Below are positions 54,201-62,512 of a stretch of 64,000 nt of DNA, piece after piece. A program made the position numbers and the translations under genes. Positions within the stretch are counted from its first letter, which is position 1, and each line of letters opens with the position of its first letter. The notes below the pieces were generated by a model that was not told where the DNA came from, ran no database searches, and saw only the letters and a program-made list of their open reading frames with translations. This stretch comes from Streptomyces sp. B21-083 (GTDB lineage: Bacteria; Actinomycetota; Actinomycetes; Streptomycetales; Streptomycetaceae): positions 2,852,001 to 2,916,000 of the forward strand of contig NZ_JARUND010000001.1 in the NCBI RefSeq assembly GCF_036898825.1, written 5' to 3'.

Positions 54201-55659
54201 CATCGACACGACCACCACCCTGGCCCACACGTTCGACGACCGGGGCCGCCTCACGTCCCAGTACGTACGCGACGCGGCCGGCGAAGACATCCAGCGGCGG
54301 GGCTACACCTACCGAGGTGACAACAGCCTCATCCGGCTGGACGACCAGCTGAACGGCACACGGCACTTCGACCTCGACGGGGCAGGCCGTGTCACCGGGG
54401 TCCACGCCACGGACTGGACCGAGCGCTACGCCTACGACGAGGCCGGCAACCAGACCGATGCCTCCTGGCCCGCCACCCACCCCGGCCAAGAAGCCACCGG
54501 CCCCCGTGCCTACGCCGGCACACGCCTCACCCGCGCCGGGAGCATCCGTTACGAACACGACGCGGCGGGCCGCATCACGCTGCGCCAGAAAACCCGCCTG
54601 TCCCGGAAACCCGACACCTGGCACTACACCTGGAACTCCGAGGACCGTCTCACCTCCGTCGTCACCCCGGACGGCACCCACTGGCGTTACCTCTATGACC
54701 CGCTCGGGCGCCGCATCGCAAAGCAACGCCTGGCTGCGGACGGCGTAACGGTGACCGAACAGACGCACTTCACCTGGGATGGCGCCACCCTCTGCGAACA
54801 GACCACCACCGCAGACGAGTTGCCCCGGACTGTCACCCTCACCTGGGACCACCAAAGCCTGCACCCCATCGCGCAGACCGAGCGCGTGGGCGCCCTCGAC
54901 GCGCCGCAGGACGTGATCGACTCCCGCTTCTTTGCGATCGTCACCGACCTCGTCGGCACCCCCACCGAACTCATAGACGAATCCGGCACCATCGCCTGGC
55001 GCACGCGCACCACGCTCTGGGGCGCGACGTCCTGGACGGCCGACAGCACCACTTACACCCCGCTGCGGTTCCCCGGCCAGTACTTCGACCCGGAAACGGG
55101 CCTCCACTACAACTACCACCGGCACTACGACCCGGAGACCGCGCGCTACCTCACCCCCGATCCTCTCGGTCTCGCCCCGGCTCCCAACCCCTCCACGTAC
55201 GTCCGCAACCCGCACATCTGGACCGACCCGCTCGGTCTCGCCCCGCGCTGCGATGACGACCTCATCAACGCGTACCGCAAGCAGACCGATCACCCGCTGA
55301 GCAAGCGCATCCACATCGGCGAGGACGGCTCGGTGACCATCACCGGCAAGGGAGCGCTGTACGTCAACCTGAGCGGGGACATCGGCCACACGGTTCGGTT
55401 CCGTGGTGAGGGCGGACAGATCGTGGAGTTCCAGGTTTCGGCTGAGTTCAGGGAAAAGATCAGAAGAACCGCGATACCTCAGGAGCAGCCGGACGGACTC
55501 GGGTTCACCAAGGAGGAGTGGAGGAAGCTCAAGAAGATCTGTCCCGAGATCTCGGACCCGACCATGGGAGACGACCTCTACGGGATCCCGAGCGGCATGC
55601 TCAACGAGTTCAGGGAAGAAGTGGCAAAGTACCCGGGCAGGGTAGTCAAGGAAGGCTGA
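51229..55659 (+). CDS. RHS-repeat polymorphic toxin
   Basis: 1476 residues from a GTG. The N-terminal 140 residues are helical with WXG100/LXG-like character (WRTMAKALEDASGDAEKALRDVEWEGKAAKAFHKRAK). A DUF6531-like segment with DPIDVVSGDMLLRQTD follows near residue 304. Then come many YD/RHS repeats of the type YDEAGRIT (about 500-1270), which form the hollow shell. The RHS core signature (GQYFDPETGLHYNYHRHYDP, then RYLTPDPLGL) ends near 1325. The remaining roughly 140 residues, after a second DPLGLAPR, are the toxin tip; I do not recognise its fold. It is probably secreted and used in competition between strains. Confidence 0.93.
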   Translation: MVDLNPLHWISKANHAFGDTLASGLEFLGITDPAVDPDGIREIAKKWRTMAKALEDASGDAEKALRDVEWEGKAAKAFHKRAKTVRKQADDTAHALREGAKALDEFADEAHELLSEIGVVLAEIIEFELAGLALDVLTAGLSSIASSLAAGERAVKIVALVARIEQAGTRMGSVVRTVMEAIRGLERALKALKEIKAIATVGKLAADGMKFSAFAAALDDPGAFKDPQKLATLLAEGAILGVGAGVLAKGLGKGLKALKPSELAKLSKALKLDGSGLSGLKLRPGEWEKLPASIRAMFKKCEFDPIDVVSGDMLLRQTDVRLPGTLPLVLERTHLSSYRWGGWFGPSWASTLDQRLQADDDGIIYAAPDGARLIFPYPAPDTAEPVHPESGARLALAWDDEVDGALRITDPDTGFAYVFHSPRPTDDDTAVDLPLQTIVDRNGQRITVQYGDDGTPTEVTHSGGYRIALDRHPDQPRIAALRLLDPEHPEAQGTRIVSYGYDEAGHLTELSNSSGVPMRFAYDEAGRITSWSDRNGTDYRYTYDEQGRVVRTEGSDGFLSGTLTYDETTRTTTATNSLGHTNQYEYNEAYRVVRHTDPLGASTWQEWDGDHQLTAIVNPLGHATRYRYDDNGRVVAVVRPDGQELASEYDALGLPTTITGPDGAVWRQEYDEHGDRIAVTDPAGAITRFTYNRAGHLTSATDALGHTTRVRCDRAGLPVEITDALGAATRYTRDIFGRPGTITDALGNVTRLEWSTEGKPTRRIAADGTSESWEYDAEGNCVAHIDALGAVTRFEYTHFDLLTARTSPDGVRHAFTYDTELRITSVTNPQDLSWSYFYDPAGNLTSETDFDGRSITYRHDAAGRLSACTNALGQTSHFERDKLGQVTRKSAPDQVTSFGYTLTGRLATATTPDATLLLEHDIAGRLLSETVNDRTTAYEYDLLGRRTQRTTPTGATSRWSYDAADRRTLLDSGGHRIDFAYDAGGRELSRLIDTTTTLAHTFDDRGRLTSQYVRDAAGEDIQRRGYTYRGDNSLIRLDDQLNGTRHFDLDGAGRVTGVHATDWTERYAYDEAGNQTDASWPATHPGQEATGPRAYAGTRLTRAGSIRYEHDAAGRITLRQKTRLSRKPDTWHYTWNSEDRLTSVVTPDGTHWRYLYDPLGRRIAKQRLAADGVTVTEQTHFTWDGATLCEQTTTADELPRTVTLTWDHQSLHPIAQTERVGALDAPQDVIDSRFFAIVTDLVGTPTELIDESGTIAWRTRTTLWGATSWTADSTTYTPLRFPGQYFDPETGLHYNYHRHYDPETARYLTPDPLGLAPAPNPSTYVRNPHIWTDPLGLAPRCDDDLINAYRKQTDHPLSKRIHIGEDGSVTITGKGALYVNLSGDIGHTVRFRGEGGQIVEFQVSAEFREKIRRTAIPQEQPDGLGFTKEEWRKLKKICPEISDPTMGDDLYGIPSGMLNEFREEVAKYPGRVVKEG

Positions 55660-55674
55660 TGGGGCACCACTGAG

Positions 55675-56244
55675 ATGTTTCACGAAATCGAGGACATCGA
55701 GCAGGAGAGACACCGGCTGTCGCACCGACCGTCCGCGGAAGAGGCACCTCCCGTCCTGTGCACCTTCGACGTACGGACGAGCGGTTCGGTCGCGGAGTTC
55801 GAGGAGAGACTGCGATCCGTGCTGACCCCTGCTCTCCAACTGGCGGTCTCTCACCCGTTCGACGGAGGCGACCTCCCGGTCGACACGCTTCCCGACTGGT
55901 TCGTCGCCGCCGCCCGAGGAGCCTCGGCGCCGGTCCCCGAGTTCGTGACTCGGGGCACGGAGCGCTATGAGGCCGCGCTCGGTCGAAGGCCGTGGGATCT
56001 GCAGGAGTGGCTGTACCAGTTCGATCCCGAGTCCGAATTTCGCGGCTGGGCCTGGTGGGACCTGACGCGGTCCGGCAGCGACACAGCACGCGTCTGGGTG
56101 GACACCTGGGGCGAATCCTTCTTCGCGTGCGACGAACTCCGCTGGGCGGCCTACGCCTCCGGCGCCGACGAGGTCACCGGACCGATCCTCGTGAGAGCTG
56201 CCGACTGGGTGTCCGCGCTGCCTGACAGACAGACGGGTTCGTAA
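55675..56244 (+). CDS. Candidate immunity protein for the RHS toxin
   Basis: 189 residues, starting 15 nt after the RHS stop. It has many Trp and acidic residues (LQEWLYQFDPESEFRGWAWWDL, ARVWVDTWGESFFACDELRWAAY) and no signal peptide or membrane helix, so it should be cytosolic. No family is recognised. Position directly behind the toxin tip is the main argument; immunity genes always follow the tip they neutralise. Confidence 0.65.
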   Translation: MFHEIEDIEQERHRLSHRPSAEEAPPVLCTFDVRTSGSVAEFEERLRSVLTPALQLAVSHPFDGGDLPVDTLPDWFVAAARGASAPVPEFVTRGTERYEAALGRRPWDLQEWLYQFDPESEFRGWAWWDLTRSGSDTARVWVDTWGESFFACDELRWAAYASGADEVTGPILVRAADWVSALPDRQTGS

Positions 56245-56658
56245 ACCGCTCCCCGCATCACAAACAGCCGTGAAGGCAGCCGCCGAACGCACGGGACGGC
56301 GCGCTCGTCATCAGCCCCTCCAGCGCGGCGAAGGTACGGGGCTGGCCGGCGTGGCTGATGCGGGATGCCCGAATCCGCCCCACCGCCACTCCCGGCGGCT
56401 CTCTCAGCGAGAGGCGCCCCCGCTCAGATGCGTTGTGCGACGGCAGGGCGGCGCGCTGCCAGGCTGCCGTGGGACGCCGAGGGCCGGTACGGGTCGTAGC
56501 CGGGGATGGACGGATCCGACGGACAGGAGGTCCCCGACCCAAGTCCCGCCGGATGGGGCCACATCCCCGCTTCCCTTGCCGAATGCAAGAATGCGGCCCT
56601 TGGGTGGAGGAGTGCATCGGCCCGGGCGGGCACGAGCACTGTGGGAACGGGGGTAGCC
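56245..56658. other. Gene-free stretch
   Basis: 414 bp without a convincing coding pattern on either strand. Short frames here lack a ribosome site and codon bias. No hairpin or repeat stands out. Confidence 0.5.
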
Positions 56659-57489
56659 ATGGCGTTGGCCATGTGTCCACTGTGCAGCGACGACGAAGAC
56701 ATCGAGGTGATCCGCACATTTGACGGCGGACGTCGGCTCGTGAAGCACCGGTGCGGCTATGCATGGGAGCACAAGGAGCCCACCGTCCCGCAGAGGAACC
56801 CGCCCCGCTCCTTCGACGACCTCAAAGCCCGTTTCCCGAAACCCGAGGACGTCGATCCCGAGCGGTTGGAGCGCGTGACCCGGCTGAAGGAGCAGTACCT
56901 CGCCGTCAAACCGGACTTCGACCCCGACGTGGCGGCCTACTGGTCGAAGTACCAGCACATCTTCTCCCCCGACGGACTGTGGACGTGCGACCCCAGAGCC
57001 CTCAAGGATTTCGCCAACTCCGACGTCGGAGCCCACCCCGGCAACCAGGCCACATTCAACTCCGCGTGGAACGACATGGGCGACGCCGCGGCCGGAGAGG
57101 CGACCGGCAAGACGATCGAGTACCTGCTGCACGAGCCTGCCGACGTGCCGCTCGAAGACCGGCTCCAGCATCTGTTGGACGGCACCAAACCATTCGCCAT
57201 GACCGGTTTCAAGGAGGCCCTCCTCACGAGGGCTCTCTGCGTGATGTACCCCGGCCGGTTCCTGACCATCCTCAAGTACACGACGGAGGCGGACGGCAAG
57301 CGTGAGATCGCGCGGATGGTCTACGGACTGGAGCTGCCGGCGCCCGAGTCGGTGAACTGGACCCTCGGTCGGCTCATTCTCTGGAGCAATGATCTCTTGC
57401 ATGACCTCGTCGGCGAGGGCTTCGCCAACCAACAGCACTCTGCGGCGTTCCTGTGGTGGGCCAAGGACCAGGTCGAGGAACTCCAGTAG
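56659..57489 (+). CDS. Hypothetical protein with N-terminal zinc-ribbon-like motif
   Basis: 276 residues from an ATG with GGGGG upstream. The N-terminus has CPLC (residues 6-9) and a third Cys with a nearby His (HRCGYAWEH), which may bind zinc. The rest is soluble and mostly helical: FDDLKARFPKPEDVDPERLERVTRLKEQYL, then LLDGTKPFAMTGFKEALLTRALCVMYPGRFLTILKY, a segment resembling proteins linked to restriction or helicase systems. I cannot name it. It is alone downstream of the RHS locus. An earlier in-frame start at 56506 adds atypical residues. Confidence 0.6.
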   Translation: MALAMCPLCSDDEDIEVIRTFDGGRRLVKHRCGYAWEHKEPTVPQRNPPRSFDDLKARFPKPEDVDPERLERVTRLKEQYLAVKPDFDPDVAAYWSKYQHIFSPDGLWTCDPRALKDFANSDVGAHPGNQATFNSAWNDMGDAAAGEATGKTIEYLLHEPADVPLEDRLQHLLDGTKPFAMTGFKEALLTRALCVMYPGRFLTILKYTTEADGKREIARMVYGLELPAPESVNWTLGRLILWSNDLLHDLVGEGFANQQHSAAFLWWAKDQVEELQ

Positions 57490-57885
57490 GGCACGGCCCC
57501 TCCGTGCCGGGCGGACGGAGAGCCGCATGCCCCGGGTCAGCCTTATCGAGTGCCCGAACGCGGTCGGCTCGGCGACGACATAGCCCTCCTGACCCTCGCC
57601 GTTCCGTCGCGGGGATGTTTCCCAGACCACTGCGGGGAGGCGGGCGACGGTGTGACGGACCGTGCGCCGCATGGTGTTCAGCGCCTGAAGGCGCCTTGGG
57701 AGGCCGTGCGTGCTCATCCCCGGCTGCCTTGCCGACGCGGCTGCCGCACATCTGGCCTGCGCCAACATCCCTCCATAAGTAGTACTCATTGAAGAAAACC
57801 ACTTCGGTAGTCCGAATCACCACTCACTGCGGGGCACTTAAATCTCCGACATGACACCAAAATCGTCTCAAAAGGTCGCGCTACT
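57490..57885. other. Gene-free stretch
   Basis: 396 bp with no supported gene. It includes a comparatively AT-rich part around 57770-57900, unusual for this window, which may be a promoter or a scar of foreign DNA. Confidence 0.45.
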
Positions 57886-58113
57886 CTAGAAATTGTGTCC
57901 GCACATCCCCTTGACCAGGCTTGCGATAGAGCGCCTAATTTCTTCCGCAAGCCGAAGTGCCTCGGCCGCCGCCTCGCTCAAGGCGCGCACAACTAGTGGA
58001 GTACTCGTGGCCACAAGGAAGTCGTTCACCGATCGCGAAAGACGGTTTCGCCCAACACGCCAGAAGGACGGCACGTGCGGGCGGAGTCCGAGGGTCCGGG
58101 CGATGCGCCTCAC
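57886..58113 (-). CDS. Small hypothetical protein
   Basis: 75 residues from a GTG with AAAGGAA upstream, overlapping the stop of the preceding frame (GTGA). It is basic at the start (RRIARTLGLRPHVPSFWRVGRNRLSRSVNDFLV) and ends with an amphipathic helix (ALSEAAAEALRLAEEIRRSIASLVKG). GC is lower than in neighbours. Function unknown. Confidence 0.45.
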   Translation of the reverse strand: MRRIARTLGLRPHVPSFWRVGRNRLSRSVNDFLVATSTPLVVRALSEAAAEALRLAEEIRRSIASLVKGMCGHNF

Positions 58114-58505
58114 GTCGCGTTCCTTTCGTCCGTGGGCCTGTCGGCGAAGGGGCGTGTCGTAGCTGGGAGTCCGTGTGCGCGGCTCCAGCCGGAGGGTGAG
58201 CCGTACCCGCGTGGGGCGGGGAGCCGGACCGTGAGTCCGTGGCCGCCGACGAGCATCTCGGTTTCGGTGGCCACCGGGTCCCCGTGCCCGTAGTCGTACA
58301 GCTCCCAGACCCACGAGTCGTCGACGCAGGTGGTGCAGCGCACCGAGCGGATGGTGTGGAGGACTTCGACGCCGACCTGGCAGCCATCGGGTCGGATCGC
58401 GAGGGCCGCGAGTGATGGCAACTCACCGGGCCCATGCCAGGAACCGTGGCCCGATGGGGGCACACAGGGCCAGTGGTCGGACTTGTCCGAGATCTGGCAG
58501 CTCAA
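58110..58505 (-). CDS. Uncharacterised ORF, uncertain start
   Basis: An open frame ending 4 nt inside the next small gene, with the block VRCTTCVDDSWVWELYDYGHGD and a C-terminal RPFADRPTDERNAT. The coupling to the downstream GTG argues it is or was translated. No good start or RBS is visible; TTG at 58505 is one option. It may be the 3' remnant of a larger gene. Confidence 0.3.
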   Translation of the reverse strand: MSCQISDKSDHWPCVPPSGHGSWHGPGELPSLAALAIRPDGCQVGVEVLHTIRSVRCTTCVDDSWVWELYDYGHGDPVATETEMLVGGHGLTVRLPAPRGYGSPSGWSRAHGLPATTRPFADRPTDERNAT

Positions 58506-58607
58506 CGAGTCGGGCCCAGGCGGGCTCTGCTGACCGCGCAGAGGGTCCCGGGGCTGCGGTCCACCGCCGCCGGGTGACCTCGCGCGACAGAAAAGGAGAA
58601 GAACCTG

Positions 58608-59009
58608 ATGAGAAGACCCGCACGGGTTGTCATGGGAGTGTTTCAGACGTTGCTGGTGGCATCGTTCGTGGTGCTGCCCGCGCGGTCGGCGCACGCGGCC
58701 GACGCCAATTTCTACGTCGATCCCTCAGGTGGCAGTGACAGCAATTCGGGAACCAGCACGACATCCGCGTTCAAGACGATCGAGAAGGCCCGCAACGCGG
58801 TCCGCACGGTCAACTCGGCCATGTCCGGGGACATCGTCGTGAACCTGCGCGGGGGCACGTACCCCCTCACCAGCCCGGTCGACTTCACCACCGCGGACTC
58901 CGGTAGACCATCCAGTGACATTCCGTGTGTGAGGCGACGGCCCCTCGACAGCCGGCAGCTCAGCTGCCGGTCCGACGGGGACGTCGTCATGACCAGCGCC
59001 CTCCCATGA
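58608..59009 (+). pseudogene. 5' fragment of a secreted parallel beta-helix protein
   Basis: AGGAG precedes the ATG. Residues 1-31 are a signal peptide ending in AHAAD. ANFYVDPSGGSDSNSGTSTTSAFKTIEKARNAV and VVNLRGGTYPL follow, the usual beginning of pectate-lyase-like right-handed beta-helix enzymes that are normally several hundred residues long. After DFTTADSG (about residue 99) the sequence changes to unrelated, Arg-rich translation and stops at 133. The break lies about 240 bp left of the third island-type repeat. Confidence 0.7.
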
Positions 59010-59147
59010 CCAGCGCCCCGTCGCCCGGAGCCTCCCCTGTCCATGTCCTGCTGCCGTACATCCGATGTTGCTCCGCCGAACACACTGGCGTGAGGCCCGT
59101 CATGACACCGTGTTCGGTCCTGCGAACTGCCAGAAGACGACCCTTCA

Positions 59148-59174
59148 CAAGAAGTCCCCGAAAAGTCCCCGACG
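59148..59174 (+). repeat. Second copy of 27-bp AAGTCCCCGA repeat
   Basis: Identical over 27 bp to 49462-49488, 9.7 kb away, same orientation. It lies in the gene-free stretch 59010-59323, beside the truncated beta-helix gene. It may mark the right end of a second, older insertion that carried the RHS locus. Confidence 0.6.
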
Positions 59175-59323
59175 CAACTCAAGGCGAGCCTGACGCGAGC
59201 GGCCCCCCGGCCGACGCTCCGAGATGGCATCGCAAATCTCCTGAAACGTGCTGCACACAGGTGTCCTGCGTCACTATCGAGGCCGCTGGGCAACGCCTCC
59301 GGTGCTGACGTCTTCTCCCTGAG

Positions 59324-60100
59324 GTGAAGATTTCGAAGAGACGGGCTCGTCGGCTCATACTTGTTTCCCTGGCCGTGGTGGCGGCCGCGACGGTGACCGT
59401 CGTCATGGTCATCCAGGCGTACAAGATGGAGACGCTCTCCCCGCGCGAGGCACGTGACCAGGCCGCGTCCGGAGCCGGCGTACGGGCGGGGCAGGTGGAC
59501 TGCCGGAAGGCCAAGTGCGTCGCGCTCACCTTCGACGGCAACCCGGGCGAACCCACCGACCGGCTGATGGACGTCCTGAAGGAGTACAAGGCGCCGTCGA
59601 CGTTCTTCCTTGAGGGCCGGCGCATCGACAAGTTCCCGGATGTGGTGCGGCGGATGGCCGAGGACGGTCACGAGATCGGGGACCACACCTGGACGCACCC
59701 GAGGCTGACCGATGTTTCCGATGCGCAGATCCGCGACGAGCTGCGCCGCACGGCACGGGCCATCTCCGGCATCACCGGCAGCGAGCCGACGCTGATGCGC
59801 CCGCCCCAGGGCCGCACCGACGACCGTGTCTCCAAGGTCTCGAAGGAACTGGGGATGGCGCAGGTGCTGTGGACGGTGACCGCGAAGGACTACGAGACGG
59901 ACGACTCCGCGCTGATCACCAAGCGCGTGCTCGACGGCGCCGACCGCGACGGGATCATCCTGCTCCACCCGCTGCACAAGGGCACCGTGCCGGCCGTGCC
60001 TTCCATCCTGAAGGCGCTCAGCAACCAGGGCTACACCTTTGTGACCGTCTCCCAGCTGCTCGCTCCGGGCAGAGCCGAGCCCGGCAAGATCTACAGGTGA
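59324..60100 (+). CDS. Polysaccharide deacetylase (NodB) family, membrane-anchored
   Basis: 258 residues from a GTG with CTGAGG just before it. Residues 10-31 form a transmembrane/signal segment. The NodB domain starts at VALTFDGNPGEPTDRLM; the usual motif is TFDDGP, so the metal-binding second Asp is replaced by Gly. The second motif HTWTHP (HxxxH) is intact, and RPPQGRTDDRV and the late IILLHPLH correspond to motifs 3-5. It would act on peptidoglycan or another amino sugar polymer outside the cell; activity is doubtful given the missing Asp. Confidence 0.85.
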   Translation: MKISKRRARRLILVSLAVVAAATVTVVMVIQAYKMETLSPREARDQAASGAGVRAGQVDCRKAKCVALTFDGNPGEPTDRLMDVLKEYKAPSTFFLEGRRIDKFPDVVRRMAEDGHEIGDHTWTHPRLTDVSDAQIRDELRRTARAISGITGSEPTLMRPPQGRTDDRVSKVSKELGMAQVLWTVTAKDYETDDSALITKRVLDGADRDGIILLHPLHKGTVPAVPSILKALSNQGYTFVTVSQLLAPGRAEPGKIYR

Positions 60101-60114
60101 TCAGCCACAGCCGG

Positions 60115-61164
60115 TCACATGGTCCACAGCCGGACCATGCCGTCAGCGAGCTGCAGGAACTGCCGGGCGCCTGAGTGGTGATGTGTGGGGGACATTCCGG
60201 GAACGACGCCCAGGAGTTTCCCTTCGACCGGATCCCATATCGACAGACCGGTGTCGCCGCGACTGAACAGACGGGTGCCGTCGCTGAAGAAAGGCCCGGC
60301 CGGGCCCTCGAACGCGGGGAGTTCCACGGCCCTTCCGTTCTGACCGGTTCGACTCGTATCGAAGATCCGTGCCCCGGGCCGTATCAGGGTGATGTCATCA
60401 CCGACACCCTCTACGGCGACCCGGACCGAGTCGATCCAGGTCATGCCGTGATCCCAGTAGTCCCCCCGGTCACACAGAACGACGCGGCTCGGACCGTCCT
60501 CGGACTCCCACACGTTGCCCTCGATACATCGGTCAAGATCCCACGTCGAGGGGATTCCGATGGGATGCCATATCCAGCCGTCGTCCAGGATCCGCCTGCC
60601 ATCGGGGCTCACATACAGCGCACCGTGGAAGTAGTCGAGGTCATGCTCCGGCCGGGCGACTCCCTTTACGGGCGCGGGCGACGACCGATCGGTCAGCAGC
60701 GAGCCCGTTCGCGCGTCCGACACGTCGAGCCGGTTCCAGTCCGTGCGGTGGATCACGACGCACCGCCCACGGCTCTGTCCGAACGCCAGCGAGAACGGCA
60801 CGGTTTCTTCCTCGTCACCCTGGTTGTCCAAGGTCAGCGTGACCTCGCCGGTCCGCAGGTCGATCACCTCGCCGAATCGGCCGTAGTCGTTGACCACCGC
60901 GGCGAACATGCCGTCGTGGGAGGCATGGAGGCGCCTGCGAAGTCGGCGATCGTTCCATGGTTCGTGGTCGGGTTCCGCCGGCACGGTCGTGGTCCCGACA
61001 GCCTCGTGATCACCGGATGCCACGTCCCACCGGCTGATCGTTCCGTCCTCGCCCAGCGCCAGCCACACCGGCCGCTCGCAGTCGCGCACCGGCGCCAGAT
61101 CGGTGACCGCTCCCAAGCCGCGTGGCACCGACAACTCACGGACGGCGTCATAGCCACCTGTCAC
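60115..61164 (-). CDS. Beta-propeller (WD40-like) repeat protein
   Basis: 349 residues from a GTG at 61162-61164. Repeated units such as ALGEDGTISRWDVASGD, GEVIDLRTGEVTL, LDVSDARTGSLL, LYVSPDGRRILDDGWIW and GLSIWDPVEGKLL give the W-D/D-x-x-T-G pattern of WD40-type blades, about six or seven. There is no signal peptide. Likely a protein-interaction scaffold; function unknown. It is convergent with the deacetylase gene, with a 14-nt gap. Confidence 0.75.
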   Translation of the reverse strand: MTGGYDAVRELSVPRGLGAVTDLAPVRDCERPVWLALGEDGTISRWDVASGDHEAVGTTTVPAEPDHEPWNDRRLRRRLHASHDGMFAAVVNDYGRFGEVIDLRTGEVTLTLDNQGDEEETVPFSLAFGQSRGRCVVIHRTDWNRLDVSDARTGSLLTDRSSPAPVKGVARPEHDLDYFHGALYVSPDGRRILDDGWIWHPIGIPSTWDLDRCIEGNVWESEDGPSRVVLCDRGDYWDHGMTWIDSVRVAVEGVGDDITLIRPGARIFDTSRTGQNGRAVELPAFEGPAGPFFSDGTRLFSRGDTGLSIWDPVEGKLLGVVPGMSPTHHHSGARQFLQLADGMVRLWTM

Positions 61165-61399
61165 AACTGACCCCCGTAGCCGCGAAATCGAACCGACAGG
61201 GTATCGGGGGCGCGAGGCCAGCTCATGGGAATGGTCCCCGTCGAGTGCCGGCCCGAAGGTCCTCCGCCTGCTCCTCCGTGCGCGTCGGAGCGCCGGGGTG
61301 CCCGCCCGCGCGATGTGGCGTGGTGTGGTGTGTTGGCGCGTGGGCGGCGGGAGGGCACCTCGGTGCGGAACGAGCCGTTTCCCCGTGGGTCCCGACCGG

Positions 61400-61801
61400 T
61401 CAGGCGCTGTCGAGGACGAGGGAGAGCGGCTCCAGACGGCTGGTGGCGGAAGCGATGCGCACGGTCCTGGGGCAGCCCGCGGCGGTGTGAGACGGGGTGT
61501 GTACGGGGGTGGGGCGGAACGACGCGGTCCGCCCCCGTACACACCCCGTCTCAGTCGCGCTCGGCGCGTGCCCCGCTCCAGGTGTGCGGCCCGTGAAGCC
61601 CGGGGCGTGTTCGGGGCGGCGCCAGTGGGCCACCGCGCGTTCGCGGCGCGCGGTGGCGTGGCGCATCGCGTCGGCGGCTCCGGCCGCACGCGCGAGAAGC
61701 GCCGCGGTGACCGCGGCGAGTTCCTCCGGGCCCGCCTCGCCCTTCTCCACCCGCGGCAGATACGGAATGACCGCGTCATGGTCCTCGAAGGTGTCACTCA
61801 T
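61400..61801 (-). CDS. Acyl-CoA carboxylase epsilon-subunit-like protein with altered tail
   Basis: 133 residues from ATG 61799-61801. GEAGPEELAAVTAALLARAAGAAD and the following WRRPEHAPGF are typical of the small epsilon subunits that stabilise actinomycete acyl-CoA carboxylases, which normally end a few residues later. Here the frame continues for about 60 residues through a long inverted repeat, so the tail looks acquired or the end is misplaced. There is no carboxylase beta subunit beside it. The 61165-61399 gap holds nothing recognisable. Confidence 0.6.
   Translation of the reverse strand: MSDTFEDHDAVIPYLPRVEKGEAGPEELAAVTAALLARAAGAADAMRHATARRERAVAHWRRPEHAPGFTGRTPGAGHAPSATETGCVRGRTASFRPTPVHTPSHTAAGCPRTVRIASATSRLEPLSLVLDSA
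61488..61553. repeat. Long inverted repeat inside accE-like ORF
   Basis: Arms 61488-61509 and 61532-61553 pair over 22 bp with a 22-nt loop that can itself fold (GCGGA/TCCGC). It could be a terminator or an inserted palindromic element. It falls within the coding tail of the epsilon-like gene. Confidence 0.7.
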
Positions 61802-61896
61802 CAGCGGAGTCGGGGGTTTGTGCACGCGGAATCACTTGTGCAAAGGTGGAAAATCCGCAACCCCTGTCCCCCCGACGGCACTTCAGGGAGAACCCC

Positions 61897-62457
61897 ATGC
61901 TGCGCGGCATAGACGTGAGCGCGTACCAGTCCTCCACCTTCGACACGGACGGCCTCTCCTTCGTCTTCATCAAGGCGACGGAGGGCCGTTCGTACGTCAA
62001 TCCCAAGCTCGCGGCGCAGACACAGCGGGCCCGCGACGCCGGCTGCGTGGTCGGCTTCTACCACTTCCTGTGGCCCGGCAACCTGACCGCCCAGGCCGAG
62101 TATTTCCTCGGCAACGCCTCGGCGAGGGACAGCGCCGACATCCTCGCAGTCGACTGGGAGACGACGGGCGACGGCACCCGCGCGCCGAGCGCCGAGAAGG
62201 ACGCCTTCATACGCAAGCTCAAGGAGCTGCGGCCGGACATCCGGGTCGTCCTCTACTGCAACAGAAGCTACTGGCTGAACGTCGACACGACCTCCTACGC
62301 GGGCGACGGACTGTGGATAGCCGACTACGTGACGGCCGGCGAGCCCCGCATCGAGGCGACGTGGCGCTTCCACCAGTACACCGACGACCCGGTCGACACG
62401 AACGTCGGCGACTTCGCCACCAAGAAGGCACTGCAGGAGTGGGCAGCCTTCAACTGA
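61897..62457 (+). CDS. Glycoside hydrolase family 25 lysozyme-like protein
   Basis: 186 residues from an ATG with GGGAGA upstream. GIDVSAYQ at the N-terminus and LAVDWETTGDG in the middle hold the acidic residues expected of GH25 muramidases; FVFIKATEG, VGFYHFLWPG and WRFHQYTDD are also family-typical. No signal peptide is visible, so it may act on the cell's own wall after lysis, leave by another route, or be phage-derived. Confidence 0.9.
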   Translation: MLRGIDVSAYQSSTFDTDGLSFVFIKATEGRSYVNPKLAAQTQRARDAGCVVGFYHFLWPGNLTAQAEYFLGNASARDSADILAVDWETTGDGTRAPSAEKDAFIRKLKELRPDIRVVLYCNRSYWLNVDTTSYAGDGLWIADYVTAGEPRIEATWRFHQYTDDPVDTNVGDFATKKALQEWAAFN

Positions 62458-62512
62458 CGGGTACGGCCGACATATCCTCTGCACAGCCGCACACCTGGAC
62501 CGGGGGCACTCC

